Shown here one piece after another: positions 1 to 9,615 of a stretch of DNA of 16,407 bases. The DNA is from Bacteroidales bacterium (lineage in GTDB: Bacteria; Bacteroidota; Bacteroidia; Bacteroidales; WCHB1-69). Location of the stretch: NCBI GenBank assembly GCA_017527945.1, contig JAFXPL010000052.1, positions 1 through 16,407 on the forward strand. The letters run 5' to 3'. The notes under the pieces were generated by a model, which made no database searches, was not told the DNA's origin, and was given only the letters and a program-made list of their open reading frames with translations. The position numbers were made by a program, and so were the translations under genes. Position 1 is the first letter of the stretch. Every line of letters begins with the position of its first letter.

Positions 1-436
1 AAGCAGGCGATAGGGCGCGTCGAACAGGTGATCCCATACTACGTGGTAAGTCCGTGACAGAGGTACCGCGGCAGGGGTACCATGCAAGTGCCAGCCTCCA
101 AAGACAGCAAAAAGACTGTTACTATTTAACTGTGAATTAAACAGTTCCAAACAGCCGGAAAGGGGTAAACAGTCAACTTCCATATACTGGAAAAACAGCA
201 TAAACTATTTGAATTAATCATTTCGCATAGTACTATTTAACACATTCGACTCGTCCTTCCTATTCCGCAATCACCACCACATTGGACCAACCGTCCAGCA
301 AACAACAATGCAACGACACAAGAACGCACCGTCAAGACAATATCCATGGTCTTTTTTTCACCAAATCAACATATTAATATTTTTCGTATTATTGCACCTT
401 CAAATTATCATACAAACAACAACCAAATTTCATGTT
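1..436. other. Left-edge stretch: possible gene end, then AT-rich leader
   Basis: The first ~110 bases are GC-rich like a coding region, and the rest is AT-rich. On the + strand one frame is open from base 1 to a TGA at 55-57 (ending IPYYVVSP) and another is open to a TAA near 141. On the - strand a frame is open from an ATG near 183 to the window edge. I cannot choose among them and recognise no family. A GGTACC...GGTACC inverted repeat lies near 63-84 without a T-run. The 11-mer TACTATTTAAC occurs at 120-130 and 231-241. No convincing TAnnTTTG promoter box is seen before the adhesin gene; TATTTTTC upstream is a one-mismatch match. Confidence 0.4.
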
Positions 437-3400
437 ATGAAAAAAATTTCCCTACTCCTGTGGACAGCACTGGTCTTGGTGTTCCTGTCCCCGCCGGCAA
501 CGGCACAAACCAACAGCACAACCGTCGCTGAAGGCACTACAACAGACACCCATCTTCCCATTTGGGGACTGTGGATGAACTCCTATTGTCGCCACCAGGT
601 CATTTATCCCGAGATCATGCTCGCGGACATGACAGGCGCCACCATCTCGGAAATGAAATTCTACACATCGGGCACAGGTGTCAACCACACTTTCGTCGAC
701 ACCATGCAAGTACAAGTCCGCCTCGGCATTGCCGACACTTTCCATTTCACATCGGCAACATTCAAGGAAATCCCGTTCGACACTGTCTATACAGGGAACC
801 TCTCTGTGGTGGCGGGTGTTATGACCATCACCTTTGCCACCCCCTACAACTATAACGGCGGCCACCTGCTGCTTGATATTATCTCCACCGTAAAGGGAAA
901 CGCCAAATCACTAACCTTCAAGGGAATACAACCCGCCAACGAAGTCCGATCGGGTGTAGCAGGCCACAACGGGGTGCAGTCGGCCATCACCCCTTACAGC
1001 CGTTACCGGTTCATCCCGCAAACCACGTTCACCTACACGGGCGGATCCAGCTGCCTGTCGCCGAACGGGCTCTCTGTGACCGACATCTCAGAGACGGACG
1101 CCGTGATGCACATCGACCCGCGTCCCGGCCAGAGCGCATGGGAATTCCTACTCGTTCCCGCCGGCACCGACACCACCGGCATGGCCTGGATTGACATCTC
1201 CGACACGACACAAGATCTGGTCGGCCTGACAGAAAACACCGCCTACACCGTATATGTGCGCACCCTCTGCGGCGACGGCGAGCTCAGTTCCGTCAGCTAC
1301 ACCAACTTCCGCACCGCATGTGCCCTGATCACCGCCGATGTGCTCCCGCGCACCTGGAACTTCGAGTCCGATAACGCCGGCGGCAACGTCTCTTTTCCGC
1401 TGCCCTCCTGTTGGATGCGCACCCCCTACTCCAACTATCCCAGCATCACCTACCCCGTCTATGCCGATATGTGCCACAGCGGCAGCACGGTGCTCGGTTT
1501 CCACACCGCCACCTCCGTCGGGGTGGCCTCGACTGGAGAAATCGACACCACCGTGACCCCCATCCAACAACTTCAGGTCGAGTTCTACGCCCGAATGCGC
1601 CAAGGCTACACCGGCGCCACACTCCAAATCGGCGTAATCTCCGACCCTACAGACAACTCCACCTTCCAAGTCTATAAATCCATACCCATTACCTCCACAG
1701 CTTACAACGAAGAGCCTTACTGCGTGATGTTCAACGAGTTCGATGGACATGGCAACCGCATCGGCTTCTCCGTCGTGGATCCATCCACCACTATCGTGGA
1801 CCTCTACATAGACGACCTGACACTCAGTGTGATACCACCTTGTCCGAAGGTGCAAGACCTGACCACGTATGCCGCGACCGAAAGCAGCATCGCCCTCACC
1901 TGGCACGGACTCAACAACAGCTATGCCGTGCGCTACCGCACCACCATTGACACCGCATGGGCCACCGAGTACACCTTTTCGGACTCCATCGAGATTCAGG
2001 GACTGCTGCCGAATACCGAATACGTTATAGAGGTAATACCTGCCGACTGCGACTCGCTTCCGGATAGCTTCATCGCGGGGATTACCGCATGGACGGGCTG
2101 CGCGACCCTGAGCGTGCCCTATTTCAACGATTTCGAGAACGACCTGATGCAGCACTGCTGGGCGATGGCCGAACAGGGCATCATCACAATCCCCTATGTG
2201 GGCAACAACTACTATCCTGTCGTCAACACCTCCACGGAACTGGCTTATTCCGGAGCCCGATACCTGACTCTTGGGGCGAAAGACAGCACTTCAGCCGTCA
2301 TCGCCGCCCCGAAAATGAACCAGAACATCGAGTCGCTCCGCCTGAAGTTCTACGTGAGGGAAGAGTCGGCCTACCTCAACGCCTACACGTTCGGCACCCT
2401 GCAGCTGGGCCTCATGACCGACCCCTACGACACGTCCACCTTCGTGTCCCTTGTAACGGTTCCGACCAATACGACCACCTACGCCCTTCGCACCTACAAC
2501 TTTGACCAGTTCAGCTACGTCGGCCCCGATTATTACATCGCATTCCGCTACGTTGGGGCGGGCAGCGACACCGATGATGTGGGCACCATTTATATCGATG
2601 ATGTCACCATCACACCGAACGCCATCTGCAACGAGCCGACAGGCCTTGCCGCCTCCAACATTTCCACAACTTCCGCAGACATCAGCTGGACCAGCACGGC
2701 CGACAACCACAAAGTCTATTACCAGACGGTCGGGGATCCCGGCTACCAATCCGTCCCCATCCCCGCAGGCGACAGCACTGTCACCCTTACGGGTCTCGCC
2801 CCCTCCACCCACTACAACTACTACGTGGCATCCGTATGCAGCGACAGTTCAGAGGCTCCAAGCGTCATCAGCACTTTCATGACCGAGTGCGGCGTCCATA
2901 CCGTGTTCCCCTATCACGAGAACTTCGACAACTACATCACCGGACAGTTGCCCGACTGCTGGCAACGCATCGCTGGCGTGACGGAAGGCAGCTTCGTCTG
3001 TCCTTACATTTTCATGAACACCGCCAACTACCATTTTTCAAACAGCATTCCCAACTGCCTCATTTTCAACTCATACGGTCCACAACAACGCTCCACGGCC
3101 ATTCTGCCGGAATTTTCGGAGCCACTCTCAAGCTTGCGTCTGACCTTCGACCTGCGAGCTGAAGGCGCGCAGTCGGGCACGATGCACGTGGGCTACATGA
3201 CCAATCCTGCGGACAGCAGCACCTTTGTGGCAATCCAGTCTATTTCGGCCGGCGACTATGTGACCTACAACTACCTGCACTTCTTAGTGAACTATAACGG
3301 CGCAGGCATCCCCGACAGCGGTTTCATCGCCTTCCGCCACGAATCCAGCAGCGATTGGATTTTCATGCTCGACAACGTGACAGTCGATGTGATTCCGACC

Positions 3401-5281
3401 TGCGACGCACCCATCCAACTGGCCACCTCCATCATCACCAGCACCACGGCCAACATCTCCTGGCTCTCCGACGCCGACTCGCTGACCCTCCACTACAAGT
3501 CCGCCGCCGATGTGGAATACACCACAGAGACCATCCTGGTGGATTCCGCAAATATCCACACCATGACCGGCCTGAACCCCTCCACCACTTACACATGGTA
3601 TCTCTCTATCCTCTGTGAAGGTCAGGAATATGTGAGTGAGACCTCCACCTTCACCACCGAGTGCTCGGGACTAACCAGTGTGCCGAGGACCTGGACCTTC
3701 GAGACCGGAAATCCACCCAGCACCACTGTCAACCCGCTGCCTTCCTGCTGGCACCGCATCCACCCCGACCATCCCTACGTCTATCGCGGCTCGATGCTCA
3801 ACCTCTTCCACTCCGGTTCCTACGCACTGCTTTTCAACGCCAATGCCAGCACCCTGCATGCCACGATGACGCCCATCAACCCCGACTACCTTTCCCTTGA
3901 CACCCTGCAGCTGAAATTCTACGCGCGCATCTACAGCGCCGGCATCCCCAACAACCTCCAGATCGGCGTGATGGAAGACCCGACCGACGCCAGCACCTTC
4001 ACGCTGGTGGAGACCGTCACCATCGATCACAGCGGCTACGGTTCCTACCCTCACCGCGTGAACTTCGACAGCTACACCGGCAACGGACTTTACATCGCAT
4101 TCCGCCTGCCCGCCGGCTCCGGCAACAACATCTATGTGGACGACATCACCTTGCAGCGCATCCCTGCATGCATGCCCGTGGACAACCTGACCGTCACGGA
4201 CACCACGGAAAACAGCGCCACCGTCTCCTGGACCGTCGGGGAAGACATCTCCGAGTTCACAGTGGAGCATAAGCCCGCCTCGGCAACCGACTGGCAGAGC
4301 CAAACGACCAATTTCACGCACGTCACGTTGGACAACCTGACCCCCAACACGCCGTATCTTGTGCGCGTACGCCCCACCTGCGATCCAAGCATCATCTACC
4401 AAATCGCTAACTTCACCACCCTCCAATCCTCCACGCCCGACACGGTCGTGAACCCCACCGTGGTGACCGACTCCGTTTCCGCCATCTCGCAGACCACCGC
4501 CACGCTGCACGGCTCCATCACCAACGCCGGCAACCAGCCCATCACGGCGCAGGGATTTGAATGGAAGGCCGCAAGCGCCACCGCCTACTTGACCGTGAAC
4601 GCCACCGGAACCGCGATGACCGCACCGCTGACAGGCCTTACAGCCAACACTGGCTACACATTCCGCGCCTTCGCCTCTACAGCCGACACTACGGTCTATG
4701 GCGCCGACATCACCTTCACCACGGCCGCGGAAGACCCGGGCCCGCAACCTGACACCTGTGACACCCCGACCAACTTGCACTCCATCAGCGTAGAGAACCA
4801 CGCCATCACGATAGGCTGGAACGACAACCCCGATGTAAACAGTTGGAACATCCAATACCAGCCTGAAGGCGGAAGCTGGAACTCCTCCGTTTCCTCCTCC
4901 AACAGCTACACCATCACCGGATTGGCAGGACATACCAACTACCTGATCCGCGTGCAGGCCGACTGCGGCGATGGCAACACCAGTGCCTGGAGCGAGACAA
5001 TCTCCACCCAAACCACCAATGTGGGAATTGGCAACCACCTGGAAAACAACGTCATGCTATTCCCAAATCCGGCGAATACAATATTGAATGTGCAATGGGA
5101 TATGGGCAATGAGGCCGCTACCATCGAACTGCTCGATGTGTATGGCAAGCTGGTCCACACCACGCCTGTCACGGGTGAGACCATATCCATCAACGTTTCC
5201 GGCCTGGCCAACGGGGTTTACTTCGTGCGCGTGACTACGGAAACAGGATTGGTCACGAAACCGTTTGTTGTAAAACGATAG
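437..5281 (+). CDS. Secreted modular adhesin-like protein with Fn3 repeats and T9SS type A sorting domain
   Basis: A 1614-residue protein from the ATG at 437. The frame is open back to 308, but only the inner start gives a clean signal peptide (MKKISLLLW...PPATAQ). Order by approximate residue: an N-terminal beta-rich domain (25-205); Fn3 (205-295); then four units at about 295-470, 555-732, 818-990 and 1076-1245. Each unit resembles the cleaved-adhesin/choice-of-anchor-J fold, with a 'LPxCW' or 'xHCW' start motif and an 'IYxDDxT' end motif, and each is followed by an Fn3 domain. Then come an 'ATLHGSITN' type Fn3-like domain (1333-1438), another Fn3 (1439-1527), and a C-terminal sorting domain (1528-1614) with LFPNPAN, YGKLV and LANGVYFVRV motifs. 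A Cys marks most domain borders. By family knowledge, such proteins are exported by Sec, cross the outer membrane by T9SS and are anchored or released at the surface. Binding to host, glycan or neighbouring cells is inferred. No protease or hydrolase motif was seen. It is probably transcribed alone. Confidence 0.9.
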   Translation: MKKISLLLWTALVLVFLSPPATAQTNSTTVAEGTTTDTHLPIWGLWMNSYCRHQVIYPEIMLADMTGATISEMKFYTSGTGVNHTFVDTMQVQVRLGIADTFHFTSATFKEIPFDTVYTGNLSVVAGVMTITFATPYNYNGGHLLLDIISTVKGNAKSLTFKGIQPANEVRSGVAGHNGVQSAITPYSRYRFIPQTTFTYTGGSSCLSPNGLSVTDISETDAVMHIDPRPGQSAWEFLLVPAGTDTTGMAWIDISDTTQDLVGLTENTAYTVYVRTLCGDGELSSVSYTNFRTACALITADVLPRTWNFESDNAGGNVSFPLPSCWMRTPYSNYPSITYPVYADMCHSGSTVLGFHTATSVGVASTGEIDTTVTPIQQLQVEFYARMRQGYTGATLQIGVISDPTDNSTFQVYKSIPITSTAYNEEPYCVMFNEFDGHGNRIGFSVVDPSTTIVDLYIDDLTLSVIPPCPKVQDLTTYAATESSIALTWHGLNNSYAVRYRTTIDTAWATEYTFSDSIEIQGLLPNTEYVIEVIPADCDSLPDSFIAGITAWTGCATLSVPYFNDFENDLMQHCWAMAEQGIITIPYVGNNYYPVVNTSTELAYSGARYLTLGAKDSTSAVIAAPKMNQNIESLRLKFYVREESAYLNAYTFGTLQLGLMTDPYDTSTFVSLVTVPTNTTTYALRTYNFDQFSYVGPDYYIAFRYVGAGSDTDDVGTIYIDDVTITPNAICNEPTGLAASNISTTSADISWTSTADNHKVYYQTVGDPGYQSVPIPAGDSTVTLTGLAPSTHYNYYVASVCSDSSEAPSVISTFMTECGVHTVFPYHENFDNYITGQLPDCWQRIAGVTEGSFVCPYIFMNTANYHFSNSIPNCLIFNSYGPQQRSTAILPEFSEPLSSLRLTFDLRAEGAQSGTMHVGYMTNPADSSTFVAIQSISAGDYVTYNYLHFLVNYNGAGIPDSGFIAFRHESSSDWIFMLDNVTVDVIPTCDAPIQLATSIITSTTANISWLSDADSLTLHYKSAADVEYTTETILVDSANIHTMTGLNPSTTYTWYLSILCEGQEYVSETSTFTTECSGLTSVPRTWTFETGNPPSTTVNPLPSCWHRIHPDHPYVYRGSMLNLFHSGSYALLFNANASTLHATMTPINPDYLSLDTLQLKFYARIYSAGIPNNLQIGVMEDPTDASTFTLVETVTIDHSGYGSYPHRVNFDSYTGNGLYIAFRLPAGSGNNIYVDDITLQRIPACMPVDNLTVTDTTENSATVSWTVGEDISEFTVEHKPASATDWQSQTTNFTHVTLDNLTPNTPYLVRVRPTCDPSIIYQIANFTTLQSSTPDTVVNPTVVTDSVSAISQTTATLHGSITNAGNQPITAQGFEWKAASATAYLTVNATGTAMTAPLTGLTANTGYTFRAFASTADTTVYGADITFTTAAEDPGPQPDTCDTPTNLHSISVENHAITIGWNDNPDVNSWNIQYQPEGGSWNSSVSSSNSYTITGLAGHTNYLIRVQADCGDGNTSAWSETISTQTTNVGIGNHLENNVMLFPNPANTILNVQWDMGNEAATIELLDVYGKLVHTTPVTGETISINVSGLANGVYFVRVTTETGLVTKPFVVKR

Positions 5282-5307
5282 ACATGAGACGTAAGACATG
5301 AGAAAAG

Positions 5308-5335
5308 AGGGAATCCGAAGAGGGTTCCCTTTTTC
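5308..5335 (+). terminator. Rho-independent terminator after the adhesin gene
   Basis: A 9-bp stem (5308-5316 with 5322-5330, one T-G pair) closes a GAAGA loop and is followed directly by a short T-run. It lies 26 nt after the stop codon and separates the adhesin gene from the flippase gene. Confidence 0.8.
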
Positions 5336-5354
5336 ATTGTAACTGTATTTTACG

Positions 5355-5362
5355 TATTTTTG
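5355..5362 (+). promoter_or_regulatory. Putative Bacteroidota -7 box (TATTTTTG)
   Basis: An exact match to TAnnTTTG, 15 nt before the flippase ATG and just after the upstream terminator. A TTG at 5337-5339 could be the -33 element, although the 15-nt spacing is shorter than usual. It would drive the flippase/GT4 pair with a very short leader. Confidence 0.5.
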
Positions 5363-5377
5363 CCGCGTTGAAAAAAA

Positions 5378-6718
5378 ATGATGAACCCACAGATAAGATT
5401 GACAGACAAAATCATAGGCACTTTCCTAAACCGGGTACTGACCACGGCGATTATGTTCGCCGTAGTAGTCATCAACAGCAACAATTTCGGGGCGGAAGGG
5501 ACCGGCACCATCGCGGTCATCATCCTCGGACTGACGCTATTACAGGTCTTCAACAATTTTGTCGGAGGAAGCGCCTTGGTATATCTCGTGCCCCATCGAA
5601 ACAATTTCCAATTGCTCATGCTCTCCTACGGCTGGATGCTGATCAGCAATGCCCTCGGAATCTTCCTGCTTGGGGCCTTGGACTTCGTGCCGCACGAACA
5701 CAGAATCTACCTGTTCATTCTGTCCATCATCTATAATCTTTATTTCATCCACATCAGCGTGATGCAAGGTAAAGAGGACATCAAACTGTTCAACATCCTG
5801 CAACTCTCACAGGCCGTTCTTCTGATTCTTGGACTTGCAACGGCTCTCCTGCTCCAGCATTGGGCGGGACGTCACGCCGACATCCGCGCCTACCTCGCGG
5901 CTTTCCTCTTTTCCTACCTTCTCCCTGCCATCGCCAGCACCCTTTATGTGGCTCGTCGCATCCGACCCGAAAGCCTTCAAGGAGCCGGGACGCTGCTCTT
6001 TGAAATGGTCAAACTGGGCTTCTGGACGCAGATGGCCAACCTGGCGCAACTATTGACCTACCGAGTCAATTACTACTTTATACAAAAGTTCACAAACAGC
6101 GACAAAGCATTGGGTATCTATGATTTAGGCACGAAAATTTCGGAAGCCGTGTGGATTATCCCGAAGAGTATCTGCGTGGTACTCTATGCCAGAGTCTCCA
6201 ACTGCCAAGAAGAAGAATACACAAAACGGACCACCCTGTTGCTGCTGAAATTTGTCTTGGCCGTCGTGTTGGCGGCCGTGTTGGTGCTTTGGATACTGCC
6301 CCCGTCGGTTATCGCATGGATTTTCGGTCCCGACTTTTCCAATTCAAAGCCTGTAATCAACAGCCTGTTGCCCGGTATCGTTTCCCTTTCGTGTATGTCC
6401 ATCTTGTCGCACTATTTTGCCGGCTACGGTAAATTCCATATCAACGCTATCTCCTCTTTCATCGGCTTTGCCGTCACCGCCCTGCTGGGGGTCACTTGGC
6501 TGGCACACACCGTCCAAACAGACACAACCGGTGCCTTACAGGTTGCGGGACACATCTCCAGCATCGCCTACACCTGCAGTTTCCTGTTCACGCTCACCTG
6601 CTTCATCCATCGCACGCACGCCACGGCCCACGATTTCCTCATCACACGAAACGACATTAAACTACTGAAAGAAAACATTTTGTCCTTGTCTTTATTCAAG
6701 AAAAAGAAACAGCCATGA
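5378..6718 (+). CDS. Polysaccharide flippase (Wzx-like, MOP superfamily)
   Basis: A 446-residue, strongly hydrophobic protein with about 12 predicted membrane spans. Its opening (DKIIGTFLNRVLTTAI...NNFGAEGTGTIAVIIL) is typical of oligosaccharide flippases and O-antigen/teichoic acid exporters, and the length fits the family (about 420-500). Such proteins move lipid-linked oligosaccharides across the inner membrane. The next gene, a glycosyltransferase, overlaps by 4 nt, which supports translational coupling and a shared envelope glycan pathway. A second ATG follows directly at 5381, so the start is uncertain by one codon. The substrate cannot be read from the sequence. Confidence 0.82.
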   Translation: MMNPQIRLTDKIIGTFLNRVLTTAIMFAVVVINSNNFGAEGTGTIAVIILGLTLLQVFNNFVGGSALVYLVPHRNNFQLLMLSYGWMLISNALGIFLLGALDFVPHEHRIYLFILSIIYNLYFIHISVMQGKEDIKLFNILQLSQAVLLILGLATALLLQHWAGRHADIRAYLAAFLFSYLLPAIASTLYVARRIRPESLQGAGTLLFEMVKLGFWTQMANLAQLLTYRVNYYFIQKFTNSDKALGIYDLGTKISEAVWIIPKSICVVLYARVSNCQEEEYTKRTTLLLLKFVLAVVLAAVLVLWILPPSVIAWIFGPDFSNSKPVINSLLPGIVSLSCMSILSHYFAGYGKFHINAISSFIGFAVTALLGVTWLAHTVQTDTTGALQVAGHISSIAYTCSFLFTLTCFIHRTHATAHDFLITRNDIKLLKENILSLSLFKKKKQP

Positions 6719-7815
6719 TTGTCGCCCATTTCCCCTCTTGGTTCCCAAATGCTGAAAGTCCGCTGAACGGGAATTTTATCCTGCGACAGATCGAGACTAT
6801 CGCACCTTGCACCACGTCCCTCGTGCTCCGGCACACCGATGCCAACCTTGAATTGCTATTACCGGACAACTTTCACTTTCATCCCATCCAAGCCAAATCA
6901 AAAGGAAGCCTCCCGCACGCTTACTTTACTGAATTTCAACAACTTATCAAAAAATATGGAAAGCCTGACCTGTTGCATCTCCACGTGGCGCTTCCACTTG
7001 GGCCTATCGCCGCTTTCCTCTCCCGAAAATACAACATCCCGCTCGTTGTCAGTGAACACTGGTCCATCTATCAACCTGTAAACAGACGGCAGATTCGGCC
7101 ACTTCAGCGACAGATGCTCCAATACATCTACCGCACTGCCGCCCACGTCACTGCCGTGTCGCAGAACCTGCTCGACAACATTGGCGCAACCGTGCCCGCG
7201 GCCGCGAAAAAGCCGCAGACCGTCGTCGGCAACGTGGTTGACACCGACCTGTTCTCCCTGAAAGGCACTCCCCCACCCTCCGGCAGAAAGCAGATCCTGC
7301 ACGTCTCCACCCTCGACAACGACGCGAAAAACATCATGGGCATCCTCCGCGCCACTCGGCAGCTTTCACTGCAACGATCCGACTTCGAACTGAACATCGT
7401 CCACGACTTCCGTAACGAGGAAGCGGAGACCTACGTGAAAGACAACGGGCTGTCCGATTTCGTCCACTTCTTAGGCCGCAAAAATTCCGCAGAAATTGCC
7501 GAATTACTGCATCAATCAGCTTTCTTCCTGCTCTTCTCCAACTACGAGAACCAGCCCTGCGTGCTGTTAGAGGCCTTCAGCACAGGCACCCCTGCCGTCA
7601 CCACCCCCGTGGGCGGCATCCCGGAAATCACAAACAAAGACAACGCCATCATCGTCACCCCGAAAGATGAGGCTCTACTTACCGAAAAACTGGATATTAT
7701 GCTGAATATCTCCGGAAACTACGACCCTGCCCTCATCCGCGAACAGGCCTTGAGCATCTGCTCTCCGGAAGTTGTGGGTGAGAAATGGATGGAAGTGTAT
7801 AGAATGGAAGTTTAG
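6715..7815 (+). CDS. Glycosyltransferase family 4 (GT-B fold)
   Basis: A 366-residue protein whose ATG overlaps the flippase TGA (ATGA). The N-terminal half is an acceptor domain ('HFPSWFPNAESPLNGNF', 'LLHLHVALPLG', residues 5-97), with HVTAVSQNLL at 144-153 and the linker VGNVVDTDLF at 171-180. The C-terminal donor domain has the GT4 EX7E pair E278/E286 (SNYENQPCVLLEAFS), followed by GTPAVTTPVGGIPEI (291-305). It is predicted to transfer a sugar from a nucleotide sugar to a lipid-linked glycan on the cytoplasmic side. The sugar is unknown. The last codons (GAA GTT TAG) lie inside a 9-nt tandem array that continues past the stop. Confidence 0.88.
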   Translation: MIVAHFPSWFPNAESPLNGNFILRQIETIAPCTTSLVLRHTDANLELLLPDNFHFHPIQAKSKGSLPHAYFTEFQQLIKKYGKPDLLHLHVALPLGPIAAFLSRKYNIPLVVSEHWSIYQPVNRRQIRPLQRQMLQYIYRTAAHVTAVSQNLLDNIGATVPAAAKKPQTVVGNVVDTDLFSLKGTPPPSGRKQILHVSTLDNDAKNIMGILRATRQLSLQRSDFELNIVHDFRNEEAETYVKDNGLSDFVHFLGRKNSAEIAELLHQSAFFLLFSNYENQPCVLLEAFSTGTPAVTTPVGGIPEITNKDNAIIVTPKDEALLTEKLDIMLNISGNYDPALIREQALSICSPEVVGEKWMEVYRMEV

Positions 7816-7867
7816 GAAGTTTAGAGGGTTTAGGAAGATTAGGAAGATTAGAGAGTTTAGGAAGTTT
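7806..7867 (+). repeat. 9-nt tandem array (seven units) across the GT4 stop codon
   Basis: Units read GGAAGTTTA, GGAAGTTTA, GAGGGTTTA, GGAAGATTA, GGAAGATTA, GAGAGTTTA and GGAAGTTT, seven in strict 9-nt register (the last is 8 nt). The stop codon TAG (7813-7815) is part of the array. It ends 9 nt before the convergent MgtC-like gene. A related 8-nt array lies at the end of the other glycosyltransferase gene. Confidence 0.92.
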
Positions 7868-7876
7868 CCCCACTAA

Positions 7877-8542
7877 CTATACAATCGTTACGAGCTCCAC
7901 TTTCTCAAAGTTGCGGAGGATGGAGCGGATTTCGCCGATATTGTTGTAGCGTTTCATCCGGATTTCCAGTGTGACAAGCATTTTCCCGCCGTTCTCTTCC
8001 GCGTCCTTGTGCATCTCGTAGTTCATCACCGAAATATTCTCTTTGCGGAGGCTCTCCAAAATCTCCGTCAGCACATGGTAATCCGACACCAGAAAGGTGA
8101 TTTGGCGGTCTCTTTGGGAAAAATTGGGGAGAAACACATTGATGAGCCCCAAGGACACCAGCACAATGGCGGTGGCGACCAGGGCCAGCCAGTACATGCC
8201 GTTGCCACAAGCCAGACCGATGGCGGCGGTGACCCAGAGGCCAGCGGCAGTGGTGAGGCCGCGCACCACCTGTTTCTGCAGGATGATGGTGCCCGCGCCG
8301 ATGAAACCGATGCCCGTGACCACCTGCGCCGCAATGCGCGACGGGTCGAAACTCACATGGTCACGGCCCAGCATGAAATCGAAGCCATAGATGGAGAGAA
8401 TCATGAACAGGCAGGAGCCGAGCGCGACCAGCAGGTGCGTGCGCAAACCCGCCTCCTTGGCGTGGTATTCCCGCTCCAACCCAATGGCCGTTCCCATCGC
8501 GGTGGCCACCAACAAACGAATCACAAAGATTTTCAATGTCAT
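7877..8542 (-). CDS. MgtC/SapB family membrane protein
   Basis: A 221-residue protein. The N-terminal ~140 residues contain about four to five membrane spans with the family motifs AIGLERE and KEAGLRTHLLVALGSCLFM, then GIGFIGAGTII and LTTAAGLWVTAAIGLA. This is followed by a soluble C-terminal domain (ITFLVSDYH...VTLEIRMKRYNN) that resembles the ACT-like regulatory tail of longer MgtC proteins. Members are linked to magnesium starvation, acid survival and F-ATPase or transporter modulation, but the role here is not visible. It is the last gene of a three-gene minus-strand unit, starting 12 nt after the preceding stop codon. Confidence 0.9.
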   Translation of the reverse strand: MTLKIFVIRLLVATAMGTAIGLEREYHAKEAGLRTHLLVALGSCLFMILSIYGFDFMLGRDHVSFDPSRIAAQVVTGIGFIGAGTIILQKQVVRGLTTAAGLWVTAAIGLACGNGMYWLALVATAIVLVSLGLINVFLPNFSQRDRQITFLVSDYHVLTEILESLRKENISVMNYEMHKDAEENGGKMLVTLEIRMKRYNNIGEIRSILRNFEKVELVTIV

Positions 8543-8554
8543 GACGCCCCCGTT

Positions 8555-9613
8555 TCAGTCTTGCGGAAACTCCGGAGAGTTACGGTAATAGTCGAAATTG
8601 AGTCTCCGCGTGCGCGGACTATTCACCAACGTGTCTTCGCTGTGCCCCATGGTGTTCTCCATCGCCAAATCCATGTACGCATAGTTGCGTGACGCGACAA
8701 TACCGTACGCCGACTCGTCATCCGAGACAAAATTGGTGTACTCCTGACGGTTCTGCACGATACTGCTGCCTGGTGTTGACACTTCCCTGTAAGTCAGATA
8801 GTTCTCATCCGCCGCCCAAACGGTCAGCCGCAGACAGTTATACGGTTTTCCGGCGATGGAGTCGATATATCTCGTCACGTGCGGGTTGGTCTCGATGCCC
8901 TGCACAATCGTGCTGAAGAAGCTGGCTGGGGTGAACCCCGAATACGCGACCTCCGTGGTCGTAGTGGCACGTATGTAGTCCCCGTTAATCTTGCGGGTAA
9001 TCTGCTTGTGGGCGATTTCGCCGGTGGCATTGTCCACCTCTATATAATAAAAGGTAAGATAGATGTCATACATGGCGGCATTGGCAGACGACGAGAACAG
9101 GATTTTATACTGATTCTCGGAGTTCATGTTCCAGGAGGCCAGCGGACGGCGCACCGAGAAATTGCCCACCATCACGGTCTGGGCATAAACCTCGTCCCCG
9201 GTGGCGAGACGACGTATGACCAACCGATAGACGTTGTCCACATCGAGATCCCAATCGGAATAATAGAGCAGTTGCTTCGGGTTGTGGAAGTCGCCCTCGT
9301 TTTTGGGAATGGCAGTAGTGGTGTCGAGCACCGCGCTGCGCATGAACTGTCCATCGCGATACTCCTCCAAACGGACCTCAATGGAATCTACCGGATAGTA
9401 GATGTTATCCCACTCGCCGGCGGCTTCGTAGGCGTTGCCATCGGTGATATAGCCCCGGTAAATCTTGAAATAGTGAATGTTGTCCTTGATATTCAATAGG
9501 CCGTATGAAACCGTAATATCCTTATAATCAGCGGTTAAATCAACCGGTTTGCACTGACGGAGAACCGCGCCGGCCACCAACAGGGCCATACAGTATAGAA
9601 AGAGTTTTTTCAT
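8555..9613 (-). CDS. Exported protein of unknown function, possible lipoprotein
   Basis: A 352-residue protein. The N-terminus (MKKLFLYCMALLVAGAVLRQ then C21) looks like a signal sequence ending at a Cys, but the lipobox L-R-Q-C is atypical because Gln is not usual at -1. The mature part is rich in beta-type sequence (DITVSYGLLNIKDNIHYFKIYRGYI) and has no catalytic motif I can name. It weakly recalls the DUF4249-like lipoproteins of Bacteroidota, but this is not firm. It starts 2 nt after the stop of the beta-barrel gene, so the two are surely cotranscribed and may act together at the outer membrane. Confidence 0.7.
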   Translation of the reverse strand: MKKLFLYCMALLVAGAVLRQCKPVDLTADYKDITVSYGLLNIKDNIHYFKIYRGYITDGNAYEAAGEWDNIYYPVDSIEVRLEEYRDGQFMRSAVLDTTTAIPKNEGDFHNPKQLLYYSDWDLDVDNVYRLVIRRLATGDEVYAQTVMVGNFSVRRPLASWNMNSENQYKILFSSSANAAMYDIYLTFYYIEVDNATGEIAHKQITRKINGDYIRATTTTEVAYSGFTPASFFSTIVQGIETNPHVTRYIDSIAGKPYNCLRLTVWAADENYLTYREVSTPGSSIVQNRQEYTNFVSDDESAYGIVASRNYAYMDLAMENTMGHSEDTLVNSPRTRRLNFDYYRNSPEFPQD

Positions 9614-9615
9614 AA

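Noticed and set aside
308..436. 43-codon N-terminal extension of the adhesin
   Set aside because: AT-rich and basic/hydrophobic without domain logic. The clean signal peptide starts at 437.
3671..5038. 455-codon open frame on the - strand inside the adhesin gene
   Set aside because: Gly/Val-rich low-complexity translation created by the GC-rich third positions of the adhesin. No start context and no recognisable family.
7806..7867. CRISPR-like array
   Set aside because: Units are 8-9 nt in direct tandem with no spacers, so this is a microsatellite-type array.
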